From Nocardioides palaemonis (GTDB taxonomy: Bacteria; Actinomycetota; Actinomycetes; Propionibacteriales; Nocardioidaceae), in NCBI RefSeq assembly GCF_018275325.1, contig NZ_JAGVQR010000001.1, positions 992,001 through 1,056,000 of the forward strand: DNA of 64,000 nucleotides, in the 5' to 3' direction. Positions 44,555 through 53,687 of this stretch are shown here, in pieces. The stretch's first letter is position 1, and each line of letters starts with the position of its first letter. A program made the position numbers and the translations under genes. The notes beneath the pieces were generated by a model. That model was not told where the DNA came from. It saw only the letters and a list, made by a program, of their open reading frames with translations, and did no database searches.

Positions 44555-45421
44555 GTGACCGACCCGCGCGCGTTCGCCGAGGACCTCGGGATCCCCGGCC
44601 TGCATGACCTGCACACCCACTTCCTGCCGCCGCGGGTGATGGCCAAGGTGCGCGCCCAGTTCGACTCCGCGGGCCCGCTGATCGGCCGGCCCTGGCCGCT
44701 GCACTACCGCGACGAGGACGACGCGCTGGTCGAGGTGCTGCGCTCGTACGGGGTGCGCCGCTTCACCGCGCTGCCCTACGCCCACAAGCCCGACATGGCC
44801 GAGTTCCTCAACGACTGGGCCGCCGGCTTCGCCGAGCGAGTCCCCGAGGCCGCGGTGTGCGGCACGTTCTTCCCCGAGCCGGGAGTGGCGGCGTACGTCG
44901 CGGAGCGCAGCGCGACCGTCGAGGTCTGGAAGGTCCACGTGCAGGTCGGGGCGTTCACCGTCACCGACCCGCTGCTCGACGGGGCGTGGGGGATCCTCGC
45001 CGAGACCGGTGCCCCGGTCGTGCTGCACGCGGGCAGCGGACCCGTGCCCACCGAGCACACCGGCCCCGGACCCGTCGCCGACCTGCTGCGCCGCCACCCC
45101 CGGCTGCGGCTGGTCGTCGCCCACGCCGGCGCGCCGGAGTACGCGGAGTTCCTCGCGCTCGCCGAGGGCCACGAGCGGGTCGCGCTCGACACGACGATGG
45201 CGTTCACGCCGTTCTTCGAGGAGATGGGCGGGGCGTACCCGCCCGACCTGCTGCCGCGGCTGCGCGACCTCGGGCTGGCCGGCCGGGTCCACCTCGGCAG
45301 CGACTTCCCGAACATCCCCTACCCCTACGCCGTCCAGCTCGACGCCCTCGCGCGGCTCGACCTGGGGGAGGACTGGCTGCGCGCGGTCTGCTGGGACAAC
45401 ACCGTCGCCGTGCTCGGCTGA
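44555..45421 (+). CDS. Amidohydrolase-2 family metal hydrolase
   Basis: 288 residues from GTG 44555, four bases after the smpB stop. GIPGLHDLHTHFLPPRVMAK has the HxH metal motif, then VVLHAGSGP, LRLVVAHAGAPEYAEF and VHLGSDFPNIPYPYAVQLDA (final Asp). These are the metal ligands of the TIM-barrel amidohydrolase/decarboxylase group. Substrate unknown. Likely co-transcribed with smpB. Confidence 0.85.
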   Translation: MTDPRAFAEDLGIPGLHDLHTHFLPPRVMAKVRAQFDSAGPLIGRPWPLHYRDEDDALVEVLRSYGVRRFTALPYAHKPDMAEFLNDWAAGFAERVPEAAVCGTFFPEPGVAAYVAERSATVEVWKVHVQVGAFTVTDPLLDGAWGILAETGAPVVLHAGSGPVPTEHTGPGPVADLLRRHPRLRLVVAHAGAPEYAEFLALAEGHERVALDTTMAFTPFFEEMGGAYPPDLLPRLRDLGLAGRVHLGSDFPNIPYPYAVQLDALARLDLGEDWLRAVCWDNTVAVLG

Positions 45422-45451
45422 CGTTCCACCCTCGGTGACTGTCCGAGCGGT

Positions 45452-45493
45452 GTGCCACCCACATTCGTAGCCGTCGGAAGGTGGGTGTGGCAC
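45452..45493. repeat. Hairpin 1 of an imperfect hairpin pair
   Basis: GTGCCACCCACATTCG pairs with GGTGGGTGTGGCAC across a 13-base loop region. A related hairpin follows at 45540-45573 with the same core CCACATTCG...GTGGGTG. It may end the smpB-amidohydrolase transcript, though there is no T run. Confidence 0.55.
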
Positions 45494-45539
45494 CGCCCCC
45501 GGGCGTGTCGTACGCGGGCGCGCCGGTCGGCGGTGCGTC

Positions 45540-45573
45540 AGCCACATTCGCGACCGCTGGAATGTGGGTGGCT
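45540..45573. repeat. Hairpin 2 of an imperfect hairpin pair
   Basis: AGCCACATTCGCGACCG then CTGGAATGTGGGTGGCT; the arms are complementary with one bulge. Same core as 45452-45493. Between the pair and the ROK gene is a short gene-free stretch. Confidence 0.55.
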
Positions 45574-45649
45574 CACCGCCCGCCCCCCACGGGGAAGGCC
45601 GTGTGGTCTGGACCGGTCCGGACGACCACCGCCACCCCTTGACGCGGCA

Positions 45650-45674
45650 TAAGTAAGTGCGGTGAACTAACTAA
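45650..45674 (+). promoter_or_regulatory. ROK-type operator/promoter before the amino-sugar operon
   Basis: TAAGTAAGT, seven bases, then ACTAACTAA form an imperfect inverted repeat ending at the GTG of the ROK regulator. TTGACG at 45639-45644 may be the -35 box. Autoregulation of ROK repressors through such repeats is common; assignment here is positional. Confidence 0.45.
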
Positions 45675-45675
45675 T

Positions 45676-46809
45676 GTGACCCCGCACACACCGGTCGGCC
45701 GCCCGCTGCGGCCCCAGGGCAAGCTCCTCCAGGAGGACGCGCGCCGCCACCACCGCTCGCTGCTGCTCCAGCAGCTCTTCCGGGAGGGCCCGGCCAGCCG
45801 TGCCGACCTCGCCCGGGCGAGCGGCCTGACCCGCGTAACGGTCTCGGACCTCGTCGGCGAGATGCTCGCCGACGGGCTGGTCACCGAGCTCGGAGCCCCC
45901 GCCGAGAGCCGGGTCGGCAAGCCCCCCACGCTCGTCGGCCTGGCGGCGGACTCCCACCACGTCATCGCGCTCGACCTCTCCGAGACCGACCGGATGACCG
46001 GCGCCGTGGTCAACCTCGCCGGCACCGTCCTCTCCCACCACACCGTCCACGTCGACGGCGCGGTGGGGGAGCAGGCCGTACGCCTCGTGGTCGAGCTGGT
46101 CACCACGCTGCGGGCCATGACCGACCGCCCGGTGCTGGGCATCGGCGTCGGCAGCCCCGGCATCGTCGACAGCGCCGGCACGGTCGTCGACGCGCCCAAC
46201 CTCGCGTGGACCGACCTGCCGCTGGCGGCCCGCCTCGACGACGAGTTCGACCTGCCGGTCTTCGTCGCCAACGACGCCAACACCGCCGTCCTCGGCGAGC
46301 ACACCTTCGGCGACTCCGGCGACGGCGGGCTGATGGTCATCAGGGTCGGCACCGGTGTCGGCGCCGGCCTGGTGGTCGGCGGGTCGCTGCTCCACGGCCA
46401 CCTCGGCGCCGCCGGCGAGATCGGCCACGTCGTCGTCGACCCCGACGGCGAGGCCTGCGCCTGCTCACGCACCGGCTGCCTGGAGACAGTTCTCTCCGCC
46501 CCGCGGCTGCGCCGGCGCACCTCCGTGCCGGGCGCCGACGGCGCTGCCGTGCTGGCCGAGGTCGGCACCCGCCTGGGCGAGGTCGTCGCCCCCATCGTGG
46601 CCGCGCTCAACCTCCACGAGGTCGTGCTGTCCGGCCCCACCGAGCTGCTCGACGGACCGCTGCTCGACGCAGCGGACCGGACCATCCGCGAACGGACCAT
46701 GCCGATCAGCTCGGCCGGCCTGACCGTCCGCACCTCCAAGCTGGGCGAGGACGTCGTCGTCGTCGGTGCGGCGGTCCTGGTCCTGGCCGGCGAGCTGGGC
46801 GTCTCGTGA
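45676..46809 (+). CDS. ROK-family transcriptional repressor
   Basis: 377 residues. N-terminal winged HTH (SRADLARASGLTRVTVSDLV, GEMLADGLVTELG), then the ROK kinase-like sensor domain (HHVIALDLSETDRMTG, GIGVGSPGIVDSAGTVVDAP, VANDANTAVLGEHTFGD, GTGVGAGLVVGG). The zinc site is CACSRTGCLET. It heads an operon of sugar importer, NagZ and sugar kinase, so the effector is probably an amino sugar such as GlcNAc or its phosphate. Confidence 0.9.
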   Translation: MTPHTPVGRPLRPQGKLLQEDARRHHRSLLLQQLFREGPASRADLARASGLTRVTVSDLVGEMLADGLVTELGAPAESRVGKPPTLVGLAADSHHVIALDLSETDRMTGAVVNLAGTVLSHHTVHVDGAVGEQAVRLVVELVTTLRAMTDRPVLGIGVGSPGIVDSAGTVVDAPNLAWTDLPLAARLDDEFDLPVFVANDANTAVLGEHTFGDSGDGGLMVIRVGTGVGAGLVVGGSLLHGHLGAAGEIGHVVVDPDGEACACSRTGCLETVLSAPRLRRRTSVPGADGAAVLAEVGTRLGEVVAPIVAALNLHEVVLSGPTELLDGPLLDAADRTIRERTMPISSAGLTVRTSKLGEDVVVVGAAVLVLAGELGVS

Positions 46810-46847
46810 ACGCCCGCCCCACCACCCCACCCACCGAGAGGACACCC

Positions 46848-48140
46848 GTGGTGCGCATCAAGAAGACGCTGACCGGACTGGCGGTCACTGCGCTGGCCGT
46901 CACCTCGCTCGCCGCGTGCGGCAGCGACGACGACTCGTCGGGCAACAACGACGGCGGGCCGGAGTCGGCCGACATCCGGGTCTGGCTCAACGGCACGGAC
47001 ACCCCGCAGGAGGCCCGTGACTGGCTGAAGAAGACGTTCGAGGAGGACCACCCCGGCTCGACGCTGACGATCGAGCAGCAGGAGTGGGACGGGCTGGTGG
47101 AGAAGCTGACCACCTCGCTGTCCAGCGAGTCCGAGACCCCCGACGTCGTCGAGATCGGCAACACCCAGGCGCCGACCTTCACCTCGGCCGGCGCGTTCGC
47201 CGACATGACCGACGCGCTCGGCTACCTCGGCGGCGACGACCTGCTGCCGGGCTTCGTCGACGGCGCGACCGTCGACGGAGAGACCTACGCGGTGCCCTAC
47301 TACGCGGGCTCGAAGTACATCTTCTACCGCAAGGACCTGCTGAAGGACGCGGGCCTCGAGGTCCCGACCACGCTCGACGAGTTCGTCCAGACGGCCGTCG
47401 CGCTGAAGAAGGCCAACCCCAAGCCGGCGAACTTCTCCGGCTTCTGGTTCCCCGGCCAGGACTGGCGCAACGGCGCCGCGTTCGTCTGGGCCGCCGGCGG
47501 CGACCTGGCGACCGAGGACGGCGGCGAGTGGAGCCCCGCACTCAGCTCGCCCGAGTCGGTCGCGGGCCTCGAGATGGCCCAGGAGCTCTTCGAGCAGGCG
47601 TCGGGCGCGCCCAAGGACGGCAACGAGGCCGACCCGTGGACCCCGTTCTGCGCCGGCGAGGTCGGCATGATGTCGACGCCCGGCTGGGTCAAGGGCCTGA
47701 TCGAGGCCGAGGACACCGGCTGCCCGGACACCTTCGCCAAGCAGATGGGCGTCTTCGCGCTGCCCGGCGCCGACGGCTCCCCGGCCCCGGTGCTGCTCGG
47801 CGGCTCGGACATCGCGATCGCCGCGAAGTCCCCCAACCAGGACCTCGCGCAGGACGCGGTCGCGCTGATGCTCAGCGACGACTACCAGACGATCATGGCC
47901 GAGGCCGGCCTCACGCCGGCCAAGGAGTCGCTCGCCTCGCTCCTCGGCGACGACGAGTACGCCGCCGCGACCATCGAGGCCGCGTCCAACGCCAAGCTCA
48001 CGCCGGCCGCGCCCGGCTGGGCCAACGTCGAGGGCTCGCGGGTCCTGGAGGACCTGTTCAGCGCCATCGCCCAGGGCGGTGACGTGACCGAGCTCGCGAC
48101 CAAGGCCGACGAGCAGATGAGCGGCCAGCTCAACGGCTGA
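46848..48140 (+). CDS. ABC transporter sugar-binding lipoprotein
   Basis: 430 residues from GTG 46848 or 46851, with GAGAGG upstream. Lipobox LTSLAACGSDDDSSGNN after a signal peptide. Family 1 binding-protein traits: RVWLNGTDTPQEARDWLKKT, PDVVEIGNTQAPTFTSAGAF, VPYYAGSKYIFYRKDLL, GTPGW-like MMSTPGWVKGLIEAEDTGC. Together with two permeases it would import an oligosaccharide, plausibly GlcNAc-containing. No ATPase gene is present; a shared MsiK-type ATPase elsewhere is usual in actinobacteria. Confidence 0.9.
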   Translation: MVRIKKTLTGLAVTALAVTSLAACGSDDDSSGNNDGGPESADIRVWLNGTDTPQEARDWLKKTFEEDHPGSTLTIEQQEWDGLVEKLTTSLSSESETPDVVEIGNTQAPTFTSAGAFADMTDALGYLGGDDLLPGFVDGATVDGETYAVPYYAGSKYIFYRKDLLKDAGLEVPTTLDEFVQTAVALKKANPKPANFSGFWFPGQDWRNGAAFVWAAGGDLATEDGGEWSPALSSPESVAGLEMAQELFEQASGAPKDGNEADPWTPFCAGEVGMMSTPGWVKGLIEAEDTGCPDTFAKQMGVFALPGADGSPAPVLLGGSDIAIAAKSPNQDLAQDAVALMLSDDYQTIMAEAGLTPAKESLASLLGDDEYAAATIEAASNAKLTPAAPGWANVEGSRVLEDLFSAIAQGGDVTELATKADEQMSGQLNG

Positions 48141-48216
48141 CCCACCGATCGGCCCCGGCGGGGGCGGCGCGTCCGCTGCCCCCGCCGAGGCCTGCCCACG
48201 CCATGATGAGGACCGG

Positions 48217-49191
48217 ATGAGCACCCAGACCACGGGCCGACCCGACGTCCACCGGCCGCAGCGACCGGAGGAGGAGGCACCGGTGAGCCAGCCCCCCGCC
48301 CCGCGTCGCCGCGACCCGCTGCCGTACGCGCTCCTCGTCCCGGCCGTCCTCGCCCTGGCCCTCGCGCTGGGCTACCCGCTGGTGCGCCAGCTGGTGCTGT
48401 CGTTCCAGGAGTTCGGGCTCGCCCAGCAGTTCGGTCGGCCGCCGGAGTGGGTGGGGATGGACAACTACCGCGCGCTGCTCACCGACGCGTACCTGTGGCG
48501 GGTGACCGCCCGCACCATCGTGTTCTGCCTGGTCAACGCCGCGCTCACGATGCTCCTCGGCGTCGGGCTCGCGCTGGTGATGCGGTCGATGTCGCGCGGG
48601 GTGCGGCTGCTCGCCCAGACCGGGCTGCTGCTCGCCTGGGCGATGCCGGTGGTCGCGTCGCTGACGGTCTGGCAGTGGCTCTTCGACACCCAGTACGGCG
48701 TGGTCAACTACCTGCTCACCCAGCTCGGCGCCGACTACGAGGGGCACGGCTGGCTGCTGCGGCCGCTCTCGTTCTTCTTCGTCGCCACCGTCGTCGTGGT
48801 CTGGATGAGCGTCCCGTTCGTCGCCTTCACCGTCTACGCCGCGCTCACCCAGCTGCCCGAGGAGCTCGAGGAGGCGGCCGAGATCGACGGCGCCACCGCC
48901 TGGCAGCGGCTGACCTCGATCATCCTGCCGACCATCCGGCCGGTGCTGCTGGTCGTCGCGCTGCTCCAGGTCATCTGGGACCTGCGGGTCTTCACCCAGA
49001 TCTACATCCTCCAGGAGGCCGGCGGCTCGGCCCGCGACACCAACCTCCTCGGCACCTACATCTACCGCCTCGGCATCGGCGGCGGTGACTTCGGCACCTC
49101 GGCCGCCGTCGCGGTCTTCATGCTCGCCCTGACGGTGGTGCTCACGGCGCCCTACGTCCGCGCGATGCTGCGCCAGGAGAGGCAGGCCTGA
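48217..49191 (+). CDS. ABC sugar transporter permease (MalF type)
   Basis: 324 residues. Six membrane segments expected; first at ~36-56 (YALLVPAVLALALALGYPLV). The EAA loop reads ELPEELEEAAEIDGATAWQR (here QLPEELEEAAEIDGATAWQR LTSIILP in full context), the contact to the ATPase. Ends one base before the next gene's ATG spacing. Confidence 0.9.
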   Translation: MSTQTTGRPDVHRPQRPEEEAPVSQPPAPRRRDPLPYALLVPAVLALALALGYPLVRQLVLSFQEFGLAQQFGRPPEWVGMDNYRALLTDAYLWRVTARTIVFCLVNAALTMLLGVGLALVMRSMSRGVRLLAQTGLLLAWAMPVVASLTVWQWLFDTQYGVVNYLLTQLGADYEGHGWLLRPLSFFFVATVVVVWMSVPFVAFTVYAALTQLPEELEEAAEIDGATAWQRLTSIILPTIRPVLLVVALLQVIWDLRVFTQIYILQEAGGSARDTNLLGTYIYRLGIGGGDFGTSAAVAVFMLALTVVLTAPYVRAMLRQERQA

Positions 49192-49192
49192 C

Positions 49193-50032
49193 ATGCCACG
49201 TACCCCGTCCCGTCCGGTCCGCTGGTCGGCCAACGCCGTCGGCGTCGTGGCCTTCGTGCTCGCCGCCTTCCCGGTCTACTGGATGGTCAACAGCTCCTTC
49301 CTCGACCGCAACCAGATCCGCAACCCCGTCCCGACGTGGGTGCCCTTCGGTGGCGACCTCGACAACTTCCGCACCGTCTTCGAGACCGACCAGTTCCTCA
49401 GCGCGATGCGGACCAGCCTGGTCGTCACCGGCCTGACGCTGGTGGTGGCGCTGACGTTCGCCTTCGTCGCCGCCGTCGCGGTGTCGCGCTTCCGCTTCCG
49501 CGGCCGAGTCCCGTTCATCGTGACGCTGCTGGTCATCCAGATGATCCCGGCCGAGGGCCTGTTCATCTCCCAGTACAAGATGCTGGAGGCGGCGGACCTG
49601 CTCAACACCGTCGTGGGCCTCACCCTGGTCTACGTCGCGGGCGTGCTGCCCTTCACCATCTGGACCCTGCGCGGCTTCGTCGAGGGCGTGCCCTACGAGC
49701 TCGAGGAGGCGGCGATGATGGACGGCTGCACCCGCACCCAGGCGTTCTTCCGGGTCACCTTCCCGCTGCTCGCCCCCGGCCTCGTCGCCACCGGTGTCTT
49801 CGGCTTCATCCAGGCCTGGAACGAGTTCACGCTCGCGCTGGTCGTGATGACCCGGGAGGACCACCGCACGCTGCCCTTGTGGCTGTCGACCTTCACCGAC
49901 GTCAACCGCGGCACCGACTGGGGCGGCATCATGGCCGGCTCCACGCTCATCGCGGTGCCGGTGATCGTGTTCTTCCTGCTCGTCCAGGGCCGGATGGCCA
50001 GCGGCCTCACGTCCGGCGCGGTGAAGGGGTGA
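49193..50032 (+). CDS. ABC sugar transporter permease (MalG type)
   Basis: 279 residues. N-terminal helix (VGVVAFVLAAFPVYWMVNSS), the EAA loop VPYELEEAAMMDGCTRTQAF, and C-terminal GLVATGVFGFIQAWNEFTLA. Stop overlaps the NagZ start by GTGA. Confidence 0.9.
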   Translation: MPRTPSRPVRWSANAVGVVAFVLAAFPVYWMVNSSFLDRNQIRNPVPTWVPFGGDLDNFRTVFETDQFLSAMRTSLVVTGLTLVVALTFAFVAAVAVSRFRFRGRVPFIVTLLVIQMIPAEGLFISQYKMLEAADLLNTVVGLTLVYVAGVLPFTIWTLRGFVEGVPYELEEAAMMDGCTRTQAFFRVTFPLLAPGLVATGVFGFIQAWNEFTLALVVMTREDHRTLPLWLSTFTDVNRGTDWGGIMAGSTLIAVPVIVFFLLVQGRMASGLTSGAVKG

Positions 50033-51438
50033 GCACCGTGGACGTACGCACGCTGGCGCTGCAGGTGCTGCTGCCGGGCTTCGAGGGCACCACGCTGCCC
50101 GACGACTACCGCGACCTGCTGGAGCAGGGCCTCGGCGGGGTGTGCCTCTTCGGCAGCAACACCGCCGGCGGCCACGCCGCGACCGCGGCGCTCACCGCGG
50201 CCGTACGCGCTGCCAACCCGCTCGCCGTGGTCGCGGTCGACGAGGAGGGTGGCGACGTCAGCCGGCTGCACACCCGCGAGCCGAGCCCGGTGCTCGGCGC
50301 GGCCGCGCTCGGCGGCGCTGGCGACCTCGACCTGACCGAGGCGGTCGGCCGCTGGGTGGGCCACGAGCTCGCGGCGCTCGGGATCACCCTCGACCTCGCG
50401 CCCGACGCCGACGTCAACAGCGACCCGCTCAACCCGGTCATCGGCACCCGCAGCTTCGGCACCGAGCCGCACCGGGTCGCCGAGCACGTCGCCGCCTGGA
50501 CCCGTGGCGTGCAGTCGGCCGGCGTGGCCGCCTGTGCCAAGCACTTCCCGGGCCACGGCGACACCGCCGTCGACAGCCACCTCGACCTGCCCCGCGTCGA
50601 CGTCGACGCCGACACCCTCGCCGCGCGCGAGCTGGTGCCGTTCGACGCCTCCGTCGAGGCCGGCACCGCCGCGGTGATGACCTCCCACATCGTCGTGCCG
50701 GCCCTCGACCCGCACCGCCCCGCCACCCTCAGCCCGGTCGTGCTCGCGATGCTGCGCGACGTGCTGGAGTTCGACGGCGTCGTCGTGAGCGACGCGCTCG
50801 ACATGGCCGGGGCGTCCGCCGAGCACGGCATCCCCGAGGCCGCCGTGCTGGCGCTGGTCGCGGGGTGTGACCTCCTCTGCATCGGGCCCGACAAGCCCGC
50901 GTCGCTGGTCCACGAGGTCCGTGACGCGGTGGTGGCGGCCGTCGCGGACGGACGGCTCCCCGCGCCCCGGCTCGCGGAGGCCGCGGGCCGGGTCCGCGCG
51001 ATGCGGGTGGACGCCACCTCGCAGCCGGCCCTGCCCGACCACGACCGGCAGGTCGCGGCGGTCGCCGCCTCCCTGGTGCGCGAGGGCACGCTGCCCGACC
51101 TCGCCGGGGCGACGGTCGTGTCGGTCGAGACCACCGCCAACATCGCGGTCGGCGACGTCGCGTGGGGGATCCGCCCCGACACACGGGTCGACGCCTCGGG
51201 CGACGGGCTCCCGGAGGGCGGGCCGCTGGTCGTCCAGGTGCGCGACGCCGCGCGTCGCCCCGAGGTGCTCGACCTGCTGCGCTCGCTGGCCGACTCCGGT
51301 CGCGCGGCGGTCGTGGTCGAGTGGGGCTGGCCCGGGGCGTACGACGTCGGCCTCCCGCGGATCTGCACCCGCGGCTCGTCGGCCCCCGCCGTCGCCGCCG
51401 TCGAGGCGGTCCTGCGCGAGGCGGGGTGGACGCGATGA
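50029..51438 (+). CDS. nagZ: Glycoside hydrolase family 3, NagZ-like beta-N-acetylglucosaminidase
   Basis: 469 residues from GTG 50029, no signal peptide, so it acts in the cytoplasm. GH3 barrel motifs: LAVVAVDEEGGDVSRLHTR, LDLAPDADVNSDPLNPVIGT, AACAKHFPGHGDTAVDSHLD (NagZ Asp-His dyad in the H-x-D-SH loop) and VVVSDALDMAGASAEHG (nucleophile Asp). The family releases GlcNAc from chitobiose or muropeptides; substrate supplied by the ABC importer encoded upstream. A ~120-residue C-terminal domain is longer than E. coli NagZ. Confidence 0.88.
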   Translation: MSTVDVRTLALQVLLPGFEGTTLPDDYRDLLEQGLGGVCLFGSNTAGGHAATAALTAAVRAANPLAVVAVDEEGGDVSRLHTREPSPVLGAAALGGAGDLDLTEAVGRWVGHELAALGITLDLAPDADVNSDPLNPVIGTRSFGTEPHRVAEHVAAWTRGVQSAGVAACAKHFPGHGDTAVDSHLDLPRVDVDADTLAARELVPFDASVEAGTAAVMTSHIVVPALDPHRPATLSPVVLAMLRDVLEFDGVVVSDALDMAGASAEHGIPEAAVLALVAGCDLLCIGPDKPASLVHEVRDAVVAAVADGRLPAPRLAEAAGRVRAMRVDATSQPALPDHDRQVAAVAASLVREGTLPDLAGATVVSVETTANIAVGDVAWGIRPDTRVDASGDGLPEGGPLVVQVRDAARRPEVLDLLRSLADSGRAAVVVEWGWPGAYDVGLPRICTRGSSAPAVAAVEAVLREAGWTR

Positions 51439-52349
51439 GCCCGTCGCTCGCCGGCGACCGCACCGTCGGGCTCGACATCGGCGGCACCAAGACCCACGGC
51501 GTCGTCGTGGAGCCCGACGGGTCGGTGCTCGCGCAGGTGCGGCGGGAGACCGTGCCGGGCGCGGAGGGCCTGCTGGCCACTGCCCACGCCGTGTTCGAGG
51601 CGCTGCGCGCCGAGACCGGCCTCGCGCTCGACGGACGGCTCGGCGTCGGTGTGCCCGGCCTCGTCGACGTCGGCCGCGGGGTGCTGCGGCACGCCGTCAA
51701 CCTCGGCGTCGACGGCGACGACCTGCCGCTGCGCCAGCTGCTGTCCGAGCGCCTCGGCGTACCGGTCGTGGTGGAGAACGACGTCAACGCCGCAGCGCTC
51801 GCCGCCCAGGCGCTCACCGGGGTCGACGACGTGGTCTACCTCAGCCTCGGCACGGGGCTCGCCGCCGGCGTGGTCGTCGACGGCCGGCTGCGCCGCGGCG
51901 CCCATGGAGCCGCGGGCGAGATCGGGCACGTCCCGGTCGACCCGGCAGGCGAGCGCTGCGGCTGCGGCCAGCGCGGCTGCCTCGAGACGGTCGCCTCCGG
52001 GCGGGCCGTCGCGCGGGCGTGGCCGACGGTCCGGGGTCACGCCGCCGCCGCGCTGTTCGCCGCGGCCACGGCCGGCGACGCAAAGGCGATCACGGTGCGC
52101 GACCGCTACTGCTGGGGCGTCGCCAGCGCGGTCCGGGTGCTGGGCCTGACCATCGACCCCGAGCGGATCGTCGTCGGCGGGGGAGTCGCCGAGGTCGGCG
52201 AGCCGCTGCGCGAGGGCGTGGTCCGCCAGCTCGACCGGCTGGGCGAGGACTCGCCGTTCCTGGCCTCGCTCGAGCTCGGCGAGCGGCTGGTGATGGTCCC
52301 GCCCAGGCTCCCCGTCGCCGCTGTCGGGGCCGCCATCCGCGGACGCTGA
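51435..52349 (+). CDS. ROK-family sugar kinase, probable N-acetylglucosamine kinase
   Basis: 304 residues from ATG 51435. GLDIGGTKTHGVVVEPDGSV (phosphate-binding loop), GVGVPGLVDVGRGVLRHAVN, VVENDVNAAALAAQAL, LSLGTGLAAGVVVDGRL, AAGEIGHVPVDPAG and the zinc motif CGCGQRGCLETVASG. No HTH domain, so it is a kinase, not a regulator. Overlaps nagZ by 4 bases: it would phosphorylate the GlcNAc that NagZ releases. Confidence 0.85.
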   Translation: MSPSLAGDRTVGLDIGGTKTHGVVVEPDGSVLAQVRRETVPGAEGLLATAHAVFEALRAETGLALDGRLGVGVPGLVDVGRGVLRHAVNLGVDGDDLPLRQLLSERLGVPVVVENDVNAAALAAQALTGVDDVVYLSLGTGLAAGVVVDGRLRRGAHGAAGEIGHVPVDPAGERCGCGQRGCLETVASGRAVARAWPTVRGHAAAALFAAATAGDAKAITVRDRYCWGVASAVRVLGLTIDPERIVVGGGVAEVGEPLREGVVRQLDRLGEDSPFLASLELGERLVMVPPRLPVAAVGAAIRGR

Positions 52350-52353
52350 AAAA

Positions 52354-52369
52354 GGCGCCGTTCGGCGCC
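52354..52369. terminator. Short hairpin after the amino-sugar operon
   Basis: GGCGCC GTTC GGCGCC, preceded by AAAAA, five bases after the kinase stop. No following T run, so it is an imperfect factor-independent terminator at best. Confidence 0.5.
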
Positions 52370-52387
52370 GCTCGCTAGGTTGTGCGC

Positions 52388-53686
52388 GTGGAAGCCGGTA
52401 CCTGGATCGACGTCCTGCTCGTCCTCGCGTTCATCCTCGTGGGTGGTGTCTTCGCCGCGACCGAGATCGCGCTGGTGTCGCTGCGCGCCGGGCAGGTCGA
52501 CCGCCTCGACACCGAGGGCGGTCGCGGTCACGCGGTCGCGTCGCTCGCGCGCGACCCCAACCGGTTCCTGTCCGCGGTGCAGATCGGCGTCACCGTCGCG
52601 GGGTTCTTCTCCGCGGCGTTCGGCGCCTCGACGCTCGCTCCGTCCTTCGCGGGAGCCTGGGAGACCCTCGGGGTCCCGGCGCCCGACACCGTGTCCCTGG
52701 TCGTGACGACCCTCGTCGTGTCATACCTCTCCCTCGTCCTGGGCGAGCTGGTTCCGAAGCGGCTCGCGCTGCAGCGCTCGGTCGGCGTCTCCAAGCTCTT
52801 CGCGCCGCCGCTGGGCGTCTTCGCGCGGATCATGACGCCGGTGATCTGGCTGCTCTCGCTGTCCACCAACGCGCTCGTGCGTCTCCTCGGCGGCAACCCC
52901 GACGCCGCGGGCGACGAGGTCGACGAGGAGGAGCTGCGGATGATGATCTCCGGCCACGAGGACATCCCGGAGGACGAGCGCAAGCTCGTCGACGACGTCT
53001 TCGACGCCGGCGACCGCTCGCTCAGCGAGGTGATGAAGCCGCGCGGCGACGTGGTGTTCCTCCGCGGTGACCTGAGCCTCGCGGACGCCGTCACCGTGAT
53101 CGCGTCCGAGCCCTACACCCGCTACCCGGTCACCGGCGCGAGCTTCGACGAGATCCTGGGCTACCTCCACCTGCGCGACGTCCTCGGCCACGCCGACGAC
53201 CGCGAGCGGACCGTCGCCGACCTCACCCGCGACCTGCCGGTGCTGCCGCGCACCAACCGGGTCCTGCCGTCGATGGACCAGCTGCGCAAGCAGGGCGCCC
53301 ACATCGCGCTCGTCGTCGACGAGTACGGCGGCACCGACGGCATCGTCACCCTCGAGGACCTGATGGAGGAGCTGGTCGGCGAGATCCAGGACGAGTACGA
53401 CCGTGACGCCGAGCGCGAGGCCGCGGCCGACCCCGAGACGTACGACGCCGGGCTCAGCATCGAGGACTTCGCCGACCGCTCCGGGGTGGAGCTCGTCGAC
53501 GGTCCCTACGAGACGGTCGCGGGCTACGTCCTGCACGGGCTGGCGCGGATGGCCGAGGTCGGCGACCGGGTCGCCGCGGACGCCCACCAGCTCGAGGTCG
53601 CCGAGGTCGACGGCCACCGGATCACCCGGGTGCGCCTGCACCAGGCGCCCGAGCCGGTCGACGCCGAGCAGCCTGCCGAGGACTGA
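52388..53686 (+). CDS. CNNM/CorC-type membrane protein with CBS pair (hemolysin-like)
   Basis: 432 residues. TAGGTT ends six bases before GTG 52388, so this leaderless start is preferred to GTG 52382. DUF21 membrane domain (VLLVLAFILVGGVFAATEIA, AVQIGVTVAGFFSAAFGAS, SYLSLVLGELVPKRLALQR), two CBS domains (VMKPRGDVVFLRGDLSLADA, GAHIALVVDEYGGTDGIVTL, EDLMEELVGEIQDEYD) and the C-terminal transporter-associated domain. The family is linked to Mg2+/Co2+ transport or efflux. A lipoprotein gene follows with a 2-base gap. Confidence 0.9.
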   Translation: MEAGTWIDVLLVLAFILVGGVFAATEIALVSLRAGQVDRLDTEGGRGHAVASLARDPNRFLSAVQIGVTVAGFFSAAFGASTLAPSFAGAWETLGVPAPDTVSLVVTTLVVSYLSLVLGELVPKRLALQRSVGVSKLFAPPLGVFARIMTPVIWLLSLSTNALVRLLGGNPDAAGDEVDEEELRMMISGHEDIPEDERKLVDDVFDAGDRSLSEVMKPRGDVVFLRGDLSLADAVTVIASEPYTRYPVTGASFDEILGYLHLRDVLGHADDRERTVADLTRDLPVLPRTNRVLPSMDQLRKQGAHIALVVDEYGGTDGIVTLEDLMEELVGEIQDEYDRDAEREAAADPETYDAGLSIEDFADRSGVELVDGPYETVAGYVLHGLARMAEVGDRVAADAHQLEVAEVDGHRITRVRLHQAPEPVDAEQPAED

Positions 53687-53687
53687 G

